A DNA stretch of 64,000 bases from Pseudobutyrivibrio sp. 49 (GTDB lineage Bacteria; Bacillota; Clostridia; Lachnospirales; Lachnospiraceae): NCBI RefSeq assembly GCF_900100545.1, contig NZ_FNDP01000003.1, positions 141,625-205,624 on the forward strand. The letters run 5' to 3'. The notes beneath the pieces are model-generated. The model was given only the letters and a program-made list of their open reading frames with translations, did no database searches and was not told the DNA's origin. Position 1 is the stretch's first letter, and each line of letters starts with the position of its first letter. Below are positions 8,823 to 16,097 of the stretch, in pieces. Made by a program: the position numbers and the translations under genes.

Positions 8823-9269
8823 ATGATGGAAGCATTTGGATTAGTGTGTTTGTATACTCTTACGGCCTATGATGATTTAAGGGAAAGACAGGTAAGGGTA
8901 ATTGAGATAATAATATTTGGAATAATAGGAATCCTTATAAATATGTTTTGTAAAAGTCACTCCCTATCAAGTGTTTTTGGTGGAGTCGCGATTGGATGTC
9001 TAGTGTTGATATTCAGTTATTTGTCAAAAGAAAAAATAGGTAAGGGTGATGCATTATTAATAATTATTACTGGCATATATCTAGGATTCAGGGGAACGCT
9101 AACACTTTTATGGATTAGCTCAATTCTCGCAGCTGTTGTAGGGACAATATTGGTTAAAAAGTATCAGGCAAAAAAGGATATGGAGTTACCCTTTGTACCA
9201 TTTTTATTGATGGGTTATCTACTGATCATTTCGCTGGAAAAACTTGGAGGTATAGCAGTATGTGGTTAA
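8823..9269 (+). CDS. second A24 prepilin peptidase
   Basis: A second short A24 peptidase in the same operon, with catalytic motifs YDDLRERQV (first Asp) and GKGDALL (second Asp) and about five membrane segments. I chose the ATG at 8823 (or 8826), just after GAGG at 8815-8818; an upstream GTG at 8805 would overlap the preceding gene by 11 bp and place the motif further from the N-terminus. It overlaps the next small gene by 10 bp. The IPN of the first motif is replaced by RQV, so this paralogue may have other substrates, for instance the TadE-like pseudopilins at 7877 and 9260 rather than the Flp pilin. That division of labour is speculation. Confidence 0.8.
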   Translation: MMEAFGLVCLYTLTAYDDLRERQVRVIEIIIFGIIGILINMFCKSHSLSSVFGGVAIGCLVLIFSYLSKEKIGKGDALLIIITGIYLGFRGTLTLLWISSILAAVVGTILVKKYQAKKDMELPFVPFLLMGYLLIISLEKLGGIAVCG

Positions 9270-9472
9270 AGCTAAAAGGTAGTTATACCGTTGAAGCAGC
9301 GTATATTTTCAGTTTTTGTATTTTGATAGTAGGTATGGCAATCGGCATTGCTTTTGACTTATTTTATGAAGCCCTTGAATATGTCAGGTATGAGCCAGAT
9401 GGTTTTGACGCTGTGAGCCTGTTTAGAACGAAGGAAGGAGTTGTTGGCGTGATTCATGCCATATTTGATTAG
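9260..9472 (+). CDS. short TadE-like pseudopilin
   Basis: A 70-aa protein with a short basic start (MWLKLKGSYTVEAAYIFSFCILIVGMAIGIAF): the GSYTVEAA motif and the following hydrophobic helix mark a TadE-like pseudopilin cleaved by an A24 peptidase. The part after the helix is only ~35 residues, too short to form a folded domain alone, so it probably packs in the pilus or assembles with the larger pseudopilin encoded at 7877. Its start overlaps the peptidase gene by 10 bp. Compared with normal TadE (~120-200 aa) it is a minimal form rather than an obvious truncation, since it has its own stop and the operon continues 7 bp later. Confidence 0.75.
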   Translation: MWLKLKGSYTVEAAYIFSFCILIVGMAIGIAFDLFYEALEYVRYEPDGFDAVSLFRTKEGVVGVIHAIFD

Positions 9473-9478
9473 TGAATT

Positions 9479-10603
9479 ATGGAAATTAATTATATGCGAC
9501 AGCATGATAAAAGTTTCATGGTACTGGAAGTGGCAGAAGCTTCTTCTGGATATGAAGAAAGAATGATAGAGGAAAATAATATTTCAGCACTTCTGAAATT
9601 TTCAAAAGTAAAGGTGAATGGAGTGCAGCAGTATAACTATTGCATCAGCAGAATGGAAAATTTAGAGGATTTTCTTGAGGCTAGAGATCTCACCTTGGAT
9701 GTATTTAGAAGACTGATTCTAAATATCAAGCTGGCTTATGAAGAAATTAGTAAATATCTAATAGAGGAAAGTCATATTTTTCTTAGCAAGGAGACAGTTT
9801 TTCTGGAAAAATCAAACGACAGTTTTAAGGTTAGCCTTTGTTACTATCCTTGTGATATAGGAGGTGTACAGCAGCAGTTTCGTGCACTTATGGAATACTT
9901 TTTAAAGCTTGTACCAAGTGATAATCGAGAGCTTGCAGAGTACATATACAATGCATATGACTTATGCTTGAAGAATGATTTCACCTTTGAAGAAATATTA
10001 GATAGCCTTCAGGAGAAAGAGCCTGAAAGTGAGATACATCTTGAAAGGATTGATCCATATGCTTTTGATGATAATCAAGAGGATGAATTTTTACAGGAAG
10101 AGTTTGTTACGCAGGGAGAAAATTTATCAGAATTATTTGATATAGATAATAGGGAGAAATCTAATAGATTTACAGGGCTTTTTGACTCTGTAAAAAGCTT
10201 TTTAAGTACAAGAATTCAGTTCAAAGATGAATATGAAAGTGTTGGGGAGGATTTCATAATTGATCCTGATTATGAGCTGGAGGAACGAACAGTTTTATTA
10301 TCTGATGTAAAGCCTACTGGGAAGCTTGTATACGACGGGCAGAACCAGGAGGATGATTTTCTCGTGAATAAAGATGTATTTAGAATTGGCAGTGGTAAAA
10401 ATAATGATGCGGTTTTACGTGAGCGAACTGTTAGCAGTAATCATGCCAAAATTATTAGGGAGGGGGATGATTTTTACCTATCAGATTTGAATTCCACTAA
10501 TCAGACCTACCTGAATAATGAGCCATTAGTTTATAAAATCCCTAGAAAACTGAAGATAATGGATAAAATAAGCTTTGCAAATGTTAATTATATTTTTCAG
10601 TAA
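9479..10603 (+). CDS. DUF6382 + FHA domain protein of the Tad operon
   Basis: 374-aa soluble protein. Residues 1-~170 resemble the DUF6382 region found in front of FHA domains in Firmicutes. A disordered acidic linker follows, and residues ~300-356 are a clear FHA domain: FRIGSGKNNDAV, then VSSNHAKI, then LNSTNQTYLN, including the conserved Arg, Ser, His and Asn that bind phosphothreonine. Role by context: reads Ser/Thr phosphorylation to control Tad pilus assembly; no kinase gene is in the window. No good ribosome-binding site precedes ATG 9479, so translation is probably coupled to the upstream gene; ATG 9494 is an alternative. Last gene of the pilus operon. Confidence 0.85.
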   Translation: MEINYMRQHDKSFMVLEVAEASSGYEERMIEENNISALLKFSKVKVNGVQQYNYCISRMENLEDFLEARDLTLDVFRRLILNIKLAYEEISKYLIEESHIFLSKETVFLEKSNDSFKVSLCYYPCDIGGVQQQFRALMEYFLKLVPSDNRELAEYIYNAYDLCLKNDFTFEEILDSLQEKEPESEIHLERIDPYAFDDNQEDEFLQEEFVTQGENLSELFDIDNREKSNRFTGLFDSVKSFLSTRIQFKDEYESVGEDFIIDPDYELEERTVLLSDVKPTGKLVYDGQNQEDDFLVNKDVFRIGSGKNNDAVLRERTVSSNHAKIIREGDDFYLSDLNSTNQTYLNNEPLVYKIPRKLKIMDKISFANVNYIFQ

Positions 10604-10622
10604 AGCGATGTTCATCAAATCA

Positions 10623-10651
10623 TTGAGAAACTAGCCTTTTTCTGTTAAAAT
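10623..10651 (+). promoter_or_regulatory. secA promoter
   Basis: TTGAGA (10623-10628), a 17-bp spacer and TAAAAT (10646-10651), with an extended -10 TG two bases ahead. It lies in the gap between the Tad operon and secA. I see no strong terminator between them, so some read-through from the pilus operon is possible. Confidence 0.65.
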
Positions 10652-10709
10652 AGATGCAGTTTGTGGGATTTTATAACCTTAAATCCCTTAGGTTAGGAGA
10701 TTAGATGTA

Positions 10710-13277
10710 ATGAACATTATTGACAAGGTATTTGGAACACATTCGGAGCGAGAGCTTAAGAGAATTAAGCCTATCGTTGATAAGATAGAATCGTATAAGG
10801 ATGCTATGGGGGCTCTTACAGATGAGGAGCTTCGTGGAAAGACAGTTGAATTTAAAGAGAGACTTGCAAAGGGAGAGACATTAGACGACATCCTTCCAGA
10901 GGCATACGCTACAGTTCGTGAGGCAGGTAAGCGTGCCCTTGGCATGGAGCACTTTAGAGTTCAGCTTATTGGTGGTATTATCCTCCATCAGGGTCGTATC
11001 GCAGAGATGCGTACTGGTGAAGGTAAGACTCTTGTATCTACACTTCCAGCATATTTAAATGCTTTGGAGGGCAAGGGTGTTCACATCGTTACTGTAAATG
11101 ATTACTTGGCAAAGCGTGATGCTGAGTGGATGGGTGAGGTTCACCGTTTCCTTGGTCTTACAGTTGGTGTGGTTTTAAATGACATGACTAAGGAGGAGCG
11201 TCAGGAAGCTTACAATTGTGATATCACATACATCACGAACAACGAGCTTGGTTTCGATTACCTCCGTGACAATATGTGTGTATATGAGAAGGACTTGGTT
11301 CAGAGAGGACTTCATTACTGTATCATCGATGAGGTGGATTCAGTTCTTATCGATGAGGCACGTACACCTCTTATTATTTCTGGACAGTCAGGAAAGTCTA
11401 CAAAGCTTTATGAGCTTTGCGACGTTTTGGCTCGTCAGCTTAAGCGTGGTGAGGATCTTCCAGAATTCTCTAAGATGGACGCTATCATGGGCGTTGAGAG
11501 AAACGAGACTGGAGATTTCATCGTAGACGAGAAGGATAAGGTAGTTAACCTTACAGCAGAGGGTGTTGCAAAGGTTGAGCAGTTCTTCCACATTGAGAAC
11601 CTTGCAGATCCTGAGAATCTTGAGATTCAGCACAACATCATCCTTGCACTTCGTGCTCACAACCTTATGTTTAAGGATCAGGATTATGTTGTTTCAGATG
11701 GTCAGGTTATGATTGTTGATTCATTCACTGGCCGTATTATGCCAGGTCGTCGTTATTCTGATGGACTTCATCAGGCTATCGAGGCTAAGGAGCATGTTGA
11801 GGTTAAGCGCGAGTCTATGACTCTTGCAAGCATCACATTCCAGAACTTCTTCAACAAGTACGACAAGAAGGCTGGTATGACAGGTACAGCTCTTACAGAG
11901 GAACAGGAGTTCCGTGATATCTACGGAATGGACGTTGTTGAGGTTCCTACAAACCGTCCTATCCAGCGTATCGATCATGATGATGCTGTCTATAAGACAA
12001 AGAACGAGAAGTACAAAGCAGTTGTAGAAGAGGTTAAGAAGGCTCATGAAAAGGGTCAGCCTGTTCTTGTTGGTACTATCGATATTGATATTTCAGAGCA
12101 CGTTTCAAAGCTTCTTCGTAGAGAAGGAATCGAGCACAACGTATTAAATGCTAAGTTCCATGAGAAGGAAGCTGAAATCGTTGCTGAGGCTGGAAAGCAC
12201 GGTGCCGTTACCATCGCTACTAACATGGCAGGTCGTGGTACTGATATTAAGCTTGATGAGGATGCTCGTGCAGCAGGTGGTCTTAAGATTATCGGTACAG
12301 AGCGTCATGAATCACGTCGTATTGACAATCAGCTCCGTGGACGTTCAGGTCGTCAGGGAGATGTTGGTGAGTCACAGTTCTTCATTTCACTTGAAGATGA
12401 CCTTATGAGACTCTTCGGTTCAGAGAGACTTATCAGCATGTTCAACGCTCTTGGTGTTCCAGAGGGTGAGCAGATTAAGCATAAGATGCTTTCAGATGCT
12501 ATCGAGAAAGCACAGAAGAAGATTGAGGAAAATAACTTCTCAGCTCGTAAGAACCTTCTTGATTATGATCAGGTTATGAATGAGCAGAGAGAGCTTATTT
12601 ATGCACAGCGTCATAGAGTACTTATGGGCGAGGATATGCATGACCAGATTCTTGGCATGATTCGCGATAAGGTAGACGAGTGTATTGAAAAGACTATTCC
12701 AGATGATGTTGAGAAGGAACTTTGGGAGCTTCAGGAGCTTAACCATCTCCTTTGCCCGGTTATTCCAGTTCCTGTTATGACACAGCTTTCTATCCAGAAC
12801 ATCAAGAACAAGAAAGAGTTGAAGAACACTCTTACAGATATTGCTCTTAAGATGTATGATGCTAAGGAAAAGGAATTCGAGCAGCCAGAGCAGTTTAGAG
12901 AGGTTGAGCGAGTTATCTTACTCCGTGTTATCGACCGCAAGTGGATGGAGGAGATCGATGATATGGAGCAGCTTCGTCAGGGTATCCGTCTTCAGGCTTA
13001 TGGTAACCGTAACCCAGTTGATGAGTACAAGGCAGCAAGCTACGATATGCTTGATGCAATGAATGCAGCTATCATCAATGATACACTTACAATGCTTTAC
13101 AGAATCCGCATCGAGAAGAAGGTAGAGCGTGAGGAAGTAGCTAAGGTTACTGGAACAAACAAGGATGACACAGCAACACGTGCACCAAAGAAGCGCGAGG
13201 AGAAGAAAGTCTTCCCTAACGATCCATGTCCATGTGGAAGTGGTCTTAAGTACAAACAGTGCTGCGGTAGGCATTAA
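10710..13277 (+). CDS. secA: SecA preprotein translocase ATPase
   Basis: Essential cytoplasmic motor that drives preproteins through SecYEG. At 855 aa it is normal full length. Visible motifs: Walker A region [22 protein letters not shown]-like [17 protein letters not shown], the nucleotide-binding domain 2 signature [34 protein letters not shown], and a C-terminal SEC-C zinc motif [14 protein letters not shown]. Codon use is strongly biased (CTT, CGT, GCT), unlike the neighbouring pilus genes, as expected for a highly expressed gene. Own promoter upstream and terminator directly after the stop, so it is probably monocistronic. Confidence 0.98.
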   Translation: MNIIDKVFGTHSERELKRIKPIVDKIESYKDAMGALTDEELRGKTVEFKERLAKGETLDDILPEAYATVREAGKRALGMEHFRVQLIGGIILHQGRIAEMRTGEGKTLVSTLPAYLNALEGKGVHIVTVNDYLAKRDAEWMGEVHRFLGLTVGVVLNDMTKEERQEAYNCDITYITNNELGFDYLRDNMCVYEKDLVQRGLHYCIIDEVDSVLIDEARTPLIISGQSGKSTKLYELCDVLARQLKRGEDLPEFSKMDAIMGVERNETGDFIVDEKDKVVNLTAEGVAKVEQFFHIENLADPENLEIQHNIILALRAHNLMFKDQDYVVSDGQVMIVDSFTGRIMPGRRYSDGLHQAIEAKEHVEVKRESMTLASITFQNFFNKYDKKAGMTGTALTEEQEFRDIYGMDVVEVPTNRPIQRIDHDDAVYKTKNEKYKAVVEEVKKAHEKGQPVLVGTIDIDISEHVSKLLRREGIEHNVLNAKFHEKEAEIVAEAGKHGAVTIATNMAGRGTDIKLDEDARAAGGLKIIGTERHESRRIDNQLRGRSGRQGDVGESQFFISLEDDLMRLFGSERLISMFNALGVPEGEQIKHKMLSDAIEKAQKKIEENNFSARKNLLDYDQVMNEQRELIYAQRHRVLMGEDMHDQILGMIRDKVDECIEKTIPDDVEKELWELQELNHLLCPVIPVPVMTQLSIQNIKNKKELKNTLTDIALKMYDAKEKEFEQPEQFREVERVILLRVIDRKWMEEIDDMEQLRQGIRLQAYGNRNPVDEYKAASYDMLDAMNAAIINDTLTMLYRIRIEKKVEREEVAKVTGTNKDDTATRAPKKREEKKVFPNDPCPCGSGLKYKQCCGRH

Positions 13278-13279
13278 TA

Positions 13280-13305
13280 AAATCAAAACTTGATTTTGAT
13301 TTTTT
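13280..13305 (+). terminator. secA terminator
   Basis: Perfect 9-bp stem AAATCAAAA / TTTTGATTT with a five-base loop and a following T-run, starting 2 bp after the secA stop. Confidence 0.85.
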
Positions 13306-13313
13306 AATGCTAC

Positions 13314-13365
13314 GACGCAGCCCATCGCCGAAGGCGATATAAAATGGCTGCGTCTTCCCGCTAGC
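13314..13365 (+). ncRNA. structured RNA-like element, copy 1
   Basis: A compact two-stem structure: outer stem GACGCAGCC (13314-13322) with GGCTGCGTC (13346-13354), one unpaired C, inner stem ATCGCC / GGCGAT closed by a GAA triloop (13324-13338), a 7-base A-rich strand ATAAAAT, then the unpaired tail TTCCCGCTAGC (13355-13365). Copy 2 at 61132-61184 keeps the same layout, loop, bulge and tail but changes most outer-stem base pairs in a paired way. The strand cannot be proven; + is chosen because both copies have the same orientation to the genes downstream. I do not recognise a named Rfam class. Confidence 0.6.
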
Positions 13366-13395
13366 AAGCCAAAAACTAAATTACTAATTATTAGA

Positions 13396-13425
13396 GACCT
13401 CATACAACGTATGAGGTCCTTTTTT
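13396..13425 (+). terminator. terminator between structured element and methyltransferase gene
   Basis: Perfect 10-bp stem GACCTCATAC / GTATGAGGTC with an AAC loop and CTTTTTT, ending directly before the AAGGAGAG ribosome-binding site of the next gene. It sits between the structured element and that gene, as an attenuator would, or it closes a short RNA containing the element. Confidence 0.85.
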
Positions 13426-13436
13426 AAGGAGAGCCA

Positions 13437-14231
13437 ATGACTAACTTAGAAGAATACTACAACAAATTCAACGAAGACAAACGCTTAAACAGTCGCCATG
13501 GAATCATGGAATATACTGTGACCATGAAATATGTCCACAAGTACTTAGATATACTTGCCGAGGAAACTGGCAAGTCTAAGTCTGAAATCCAGATTCTCGA
13601 TATTGGTGCTGCCACAGGAGGTTATAGTATTCCTCTCTGGGAAGAAGGCTATGATGTTACAGCAGTAGAACTTGTAAAACACAACCTTGGTATGCTCAAG
13701 GCAAAGGGCACAGGTGTAAAAGCTTTTCAGGGAAATGCAGTGAAGCTTAAAAGATTTGAAGAAAACAGTTTTGACTTCACATTACTTTTTGGACCTATGT
13801 ATCACCTCAAGACCCGCGAAGAGCAGCTGAAAGCTTTATCAGAAGCAAAAAGAGTTACCCGTCCAGGTGGATATATTTTAGTCGCATATGTCATGAATGA
13901 ATACGCATTCCTTACATACGGAATTAAGGAAGGTCATGTCTTAGAAAACATTGCAGATGGAAAGCTTGATGAAACCTTTCATGTGCGCCCCGCTGAAGAT
14001 GACCTTTACATGTTTATGAGAACAGAAGATATAGAGAGTCTTAATGCAGAAGCAGGCTTGGAGCGCATGCAGATTATCTCCCCAGATGGCCCAGCAAATC
14101 ACATGCGCCGCGAAGTCAACGCCCTTACAGAAGAACAGTTCCAACAGTTCATTAATTACCAGATGTCAGTCTGTGAAAGAGCTGATTTACTAGGAGCTTC
14201 TGCACATACTGTAGATATATTAAAAAAGTAA
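13437..14231 (+). CDS. class I SAM-dependent methyltransferase
   Basis: 264-aa Rossmann-fold methyltransferase. Motif I is ILDIGAATGGYSIPLWEEGYDVTAVEL (SAM binding, residues ~52-78); further on are the acidic loop, FDFTLLFGPMYHL (motif IV region) and AKRVTRPGGYILVAYV (motif VI). The substrate cannot be read from sequence; it belongs to the broad Methyltransf_11/25 type group often acting on small molecules. GGAG lies 5 bp before the ATG. The gene is preceded by a terminator hairpin and the structured element at 13314, so expression may depend on read-through. It appears monocistronic. Confidence 0.85.
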   Translation: MTNLEEYYNKFNEDKRLNSRHGIMEYTVTMKYVHKYLDILAEETGKSKSEIQILDIGAATGGYSIPLWEEGYDVTAVELVKHNLGMLKAKGTGVKAFQGNAVKLKRFEENSFDFTLLFGPMYHLKTREEQLKALSEAKRVTRPGGYILVAYVMNEYAFLTYGIKEGHVLENIADGKLDETFHVRPAEDDLYMFMRTEDIESLNAEAGLERMQIISPDGPANHMRREVNALTEEQFQQFINYQMSVCERADLLGASAHTVDILKK

Positions 14232-14245
14232 AGTAGGTTGCAAAA

Positions 14246-14658
14246 GGCAGTGCTATTTACGCATAACAAAATGGCACTGCTCATTTTGTTGGTCTATATG
14301 ATGTTTGAGTAGTATATATAACTCGAAAGTAGTCCAAGTACTGCTCAGAAATTGTTTATTTAATCGTGCTTGGCAGTTTAAGAATATAAATAATTCATAA
14401 GCACTGCTGTTTTGGCAGTGCAATGTTGGGAATGTATAAAAGTACTGCTTTTGAAGCAGTATTATAAAGGTGCTGTAGTAATTCTACTGCCTACATGGCA
14501 GTATGAGATAAGGATAGGTTAAAAAAGTACTGCTTGTTTGTAAATTAGAAAAAAGGAATTGGCTCAAAATACTGTTTTGAGGGCAGTGCAGAAAGATGAG
14601 AGTATGCATTACACTGCTATATTGGCAGTGAAAAAAATAGAAAGAATTATAGCACTGC
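14246..14658. repeat. array of CACTGC/GCAGTG hairpins (about 16 half-sites)
   Basis: The 497-bp gap between the methyltransferase and the nuclease has no convincing gene. It holds about 16 copies of (C/T)ACTGC or its complement GCAGT(G/A), alternating in orientation roughly every 26 bp. Many form perfect short hairpins: GCACTGC-tgttttg-GCAGTGC at 14401-14421, TACTGCTT-ttga-AGCAGTA near 14443-14461, TACTGCC-tacat-GGCAGTA at 14485-14503, CACTGC-tatattg-GCAGTG at 14612-14630. Two nested hairpins with other arms, AACAAAATG/CATTTTGTT (14265-14290) and CTCAAAA/TTTTGAG (14563-14581), are included. Spacers vary in length and sequence, so it is not a CRISPR or a simple tandem repeat. Confidence 0.75.
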
Positions 14659-14728
14659 TTTTTTAAGAGAAATTGAGAAGAAAAGTATAATGGAGGGGAT
14701 AAATTAAGGTGACAAGAGAGGAGGAATA

Positions 14729-15538
14729 ATGATACAGGATTCGAGAGCAATAATAGAGAATCTGTCATATATAAATGAGTTAGTAGAGAAATCCAACATA
14801 AACCTGAGAAAATATAAGGGATTGGAAAATATACATGTGCAATCATGTTATAGCAATGGACGTGAGCAGTTATATAAATATGATTCTGACACAGGGAAAA
14901 AGAAGTATATTAAAAGAGATGAGATATCTGGTTATGCAAATATAATACAGCGAGATTATGAAGCTGTTGTAAATAAAAAGCTTATTTCTATGCAAAAAAT
15001 ACTTTCCAGAGTTATCAAGGAGCTTCCAAAAACAGAACTTATAGAAATAATGTCTATTTATGATAAACAACCTGCGAGTAAAAGAAACCTGATTGTTCCA
15101 ATGATTGAGAGTAATGAAGAATATATAGCAAGGTGGCTAGAGGAACATAGCGGAGGGAAGAATTCATATCCTATAGATAATGGAGTTTATACTGCGAAAG
15201 GTGAGTACGTAAGGTCAAAATCAGAAAAGATTCTTGCAGATTTGTTCGAAAAATATAGCATTCCATATTGCTATGAGCCAAGTTTTCGACTCAATAATGG
15301 AAATGTAGTATATCCAGATTTTGTTATATTAAATGTTAGGTTGCGAAAGACTATATATTGGGAACATTTGGGATTAATAGATAGAGAAGATTATGCAAAT
15401 AGAAATTTCAAGAAGCTGGATGACTATGATATGAGCGGATTGGAATTGGGTGATAATCTCATAATAACAATGGAATCAGATGCTAGAGGATTTGATTCCA
15501 GAAGATTTGAAAGAAAAATAAAAAAGTATTGTTTATAA
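14729..15538 (+). CDS. predicted PD-(D/E)XK-fold nuclease, function unknown
   Basis: 269-aa protein with no name I can give. Residues 1-~135 are largely helical and charged. The C-terminal ~110 residues carry a restriction-endonuclease-like pattern: Glu166 in KSEKILADLFEKY, Asp197 in VVYPDFVIL, then Glu212 in IYWEHLGLID, followed by a helix and GDNLIITME. That is E ... PD ... ExH spacing of PD-(D/E)XK proteins, with His-Leu instead of the usual x-Lys. Base use is more AT-rich and ATA/AGA-rich than its neighbours, suggesting transfer. GAGGAGGA precedes the ATG. The gene stands alone behind the hairpin array, which may be its control region or partner. Nuclease activity is inferred. Confidence 0.6.
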   Translation: MIQDSRAIIENLSYINELVEKSNINLRKYKGLENIHVQSCYSNGREQLYKYDSDTGKKKYIKRDEISGYANIIQRDYEAVVNKKLISMQKILSRVIKELPKTELIEIMSIYDKQPASKRNLIVPMIESNEEYIARWLEEHSGGKNSYPIDNGVYTAKGEYVRSKSEKILADLFEKYSIPYCYEPSFRLNNGNVVYPDFVILNVRLRKTIYWEHLGLIDREDYANRNFKKLDDYDMSGLELGDNLIITMESDARGFDSRRFERKIKKYCL

Positions 15539-15702
15539 GTGGTGAAAAATTTGAATGCAATATTAAAATTGCAATCTTTAGGCAAGATGTACAAAAACTA
15601 AACGCCGAAATTGTATAATTTATACACTAAGTCAGTAGAATTATCTGAAAATCGTGCTATCCTATAGGCAGATAAGAAAAGAGTTTATAGGAGGTTTTTA
15701 TT

Positions 15703-15789
15703 ATGAACATTTTCAGAGAGTTATTTGATAGCGAAAACGGAACAGTGATGACATTCATTGATTATTTAAAGAGCGGTTACATCGACTAA
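15703..15789 (+). CDS. 28-aa peptide ORF ending inside a terminator
   Basis: ATG behind a strong ATAGGAGG, encoding MNIFRELFDSENGTVMTFID plus eight more residues (28 aa). Its last codons and stop lie in the 5' arm and loop of a strong terminator (15774-15807), so the mRNA is a stand-alone tiny transcript. A TATAAT at 15614-15619 could be its -10, but a matching -35 is not convincing. No known family. It could be a leader peptide, a small regulatory protein, or part of the tandem leader for the MFS gene. Confidence 0.5.
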   Translation: MNIFRELFDSENGTVMTFIDYLKSGYID

Positions 15790-15807
15790 GTCGAGTAACC
15801 GTTTTTT
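15774..15807 (+). terminator. terminator overlapping the 28-aa ORF
   Basis: CGGTTAC + TCGAC paired with GTCGA + GTAACCG, a single bulged A, loop TAA (which is the ORF stop codon), then TTTTTT. Twelve base pairs in total. Confidence 0.9.
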
Positions 15808-15841
15808 ATTACACTAAAGTAAAATCTACAATTATTTTATG

Positions 15842-15870
15842 TTGACGCATAAAAATCAGTATGCTATTAT
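15842..15870 (+). promoter_or_regulatory. promoter of the MFS leader transcript
   Basis: TTGACG (15842-15847), exact 17-bp spacer, TATTAT (15865-15870). It lies after the previous terminator and 39 bp before the leader ORF. Confidence 0.75.
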
Positions 15871-15908
15871 TTTACGCAGATTAAATAAAAAGAAAGGAGG
15901 ACGCACTA

Positions 15909-15989
15909 ATGAGCATTTTAAATTTTGGAAATGCAAAAAAATTGAACACTTGTTACTTTAAGATTGGTGCGCTCTCTTTGTGTGAATAG
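15909..15989 (+). CDS. 26-aa leader peptide upstream of MFS exporter
   Basis: ATG 7 bp behind AAAGGAGGA; the peptide starts MSILNFGNAKKLNTCYFKIG and ends six residues later. It lies between a clean promoter and a strong terminator, both upstream of an efflux-type MFS gene. This is the layout of drug-responsive attenuators, in which ribosome stalling on a leader peptide opens the terminator. CTTTAAG inside the ORF (15956-15962) can pair with CTTGAAG of the terminator 5' arm (16026-16032), a possible antiterminator. No peptide homologue is recognised. Confidence 0.6.
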   Translation: MSILNFGNAKKLNTCYFKIGALSLCE

Positions 15990-16022
15990 AAGCGTATAGC
16001 ATTATCGTATTTACGAATCCAA

Positions 16023-16058
16023 CCCCTTGAAGTAATTATTCTTCAAGGGGATTTTTTT
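16023..16058 (+). terminator. attenuator-like terminator before MFS gene
   Basis: Perfect 10-bp stem CCCCTTGAAG / CTTCAAGGGG, loop TAATTATT, then ATTTTTTT. It stands between the leader peptide ORF and the MFS start with no promoter visible after it, so the exporter should need read-through. Confidence 0.9.
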
Positions 16059-16097
16059 GTTTACACAAAGGGACGCATGGCTTACGTAGGAGGACTT

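Noticed and set aside
12918..13403. 161-aa minus-strand frame in the secA 3' region
   Set aside because: Antisense shadow of the biased codons of secA; crosses the terminator and structured element.
14246..14658. Hairpin array as a CRISPR
   Set aside because: Repeats are only 5-8 bp, alternate in orientation and have irregular spacers; no cas genes are near.
14246..14658. Hairpin array as a type III toxin-antitoxin RNA
   Set aside because: Those antitoxins are direct, near-identical repeats of fixed length followed by a terminator and a ToxN-like gene; here the repeats are inverted and variable and the protein is not ToxN-like. Kept only as a loose analogy.
14484..14846. 120-aa frame on the minus strand across the array
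   Set aside because: It runs through the inverted repeats into the nuclease gene, with low-complexity Ser/Leu/Phe composition and no ribosome-binding site.
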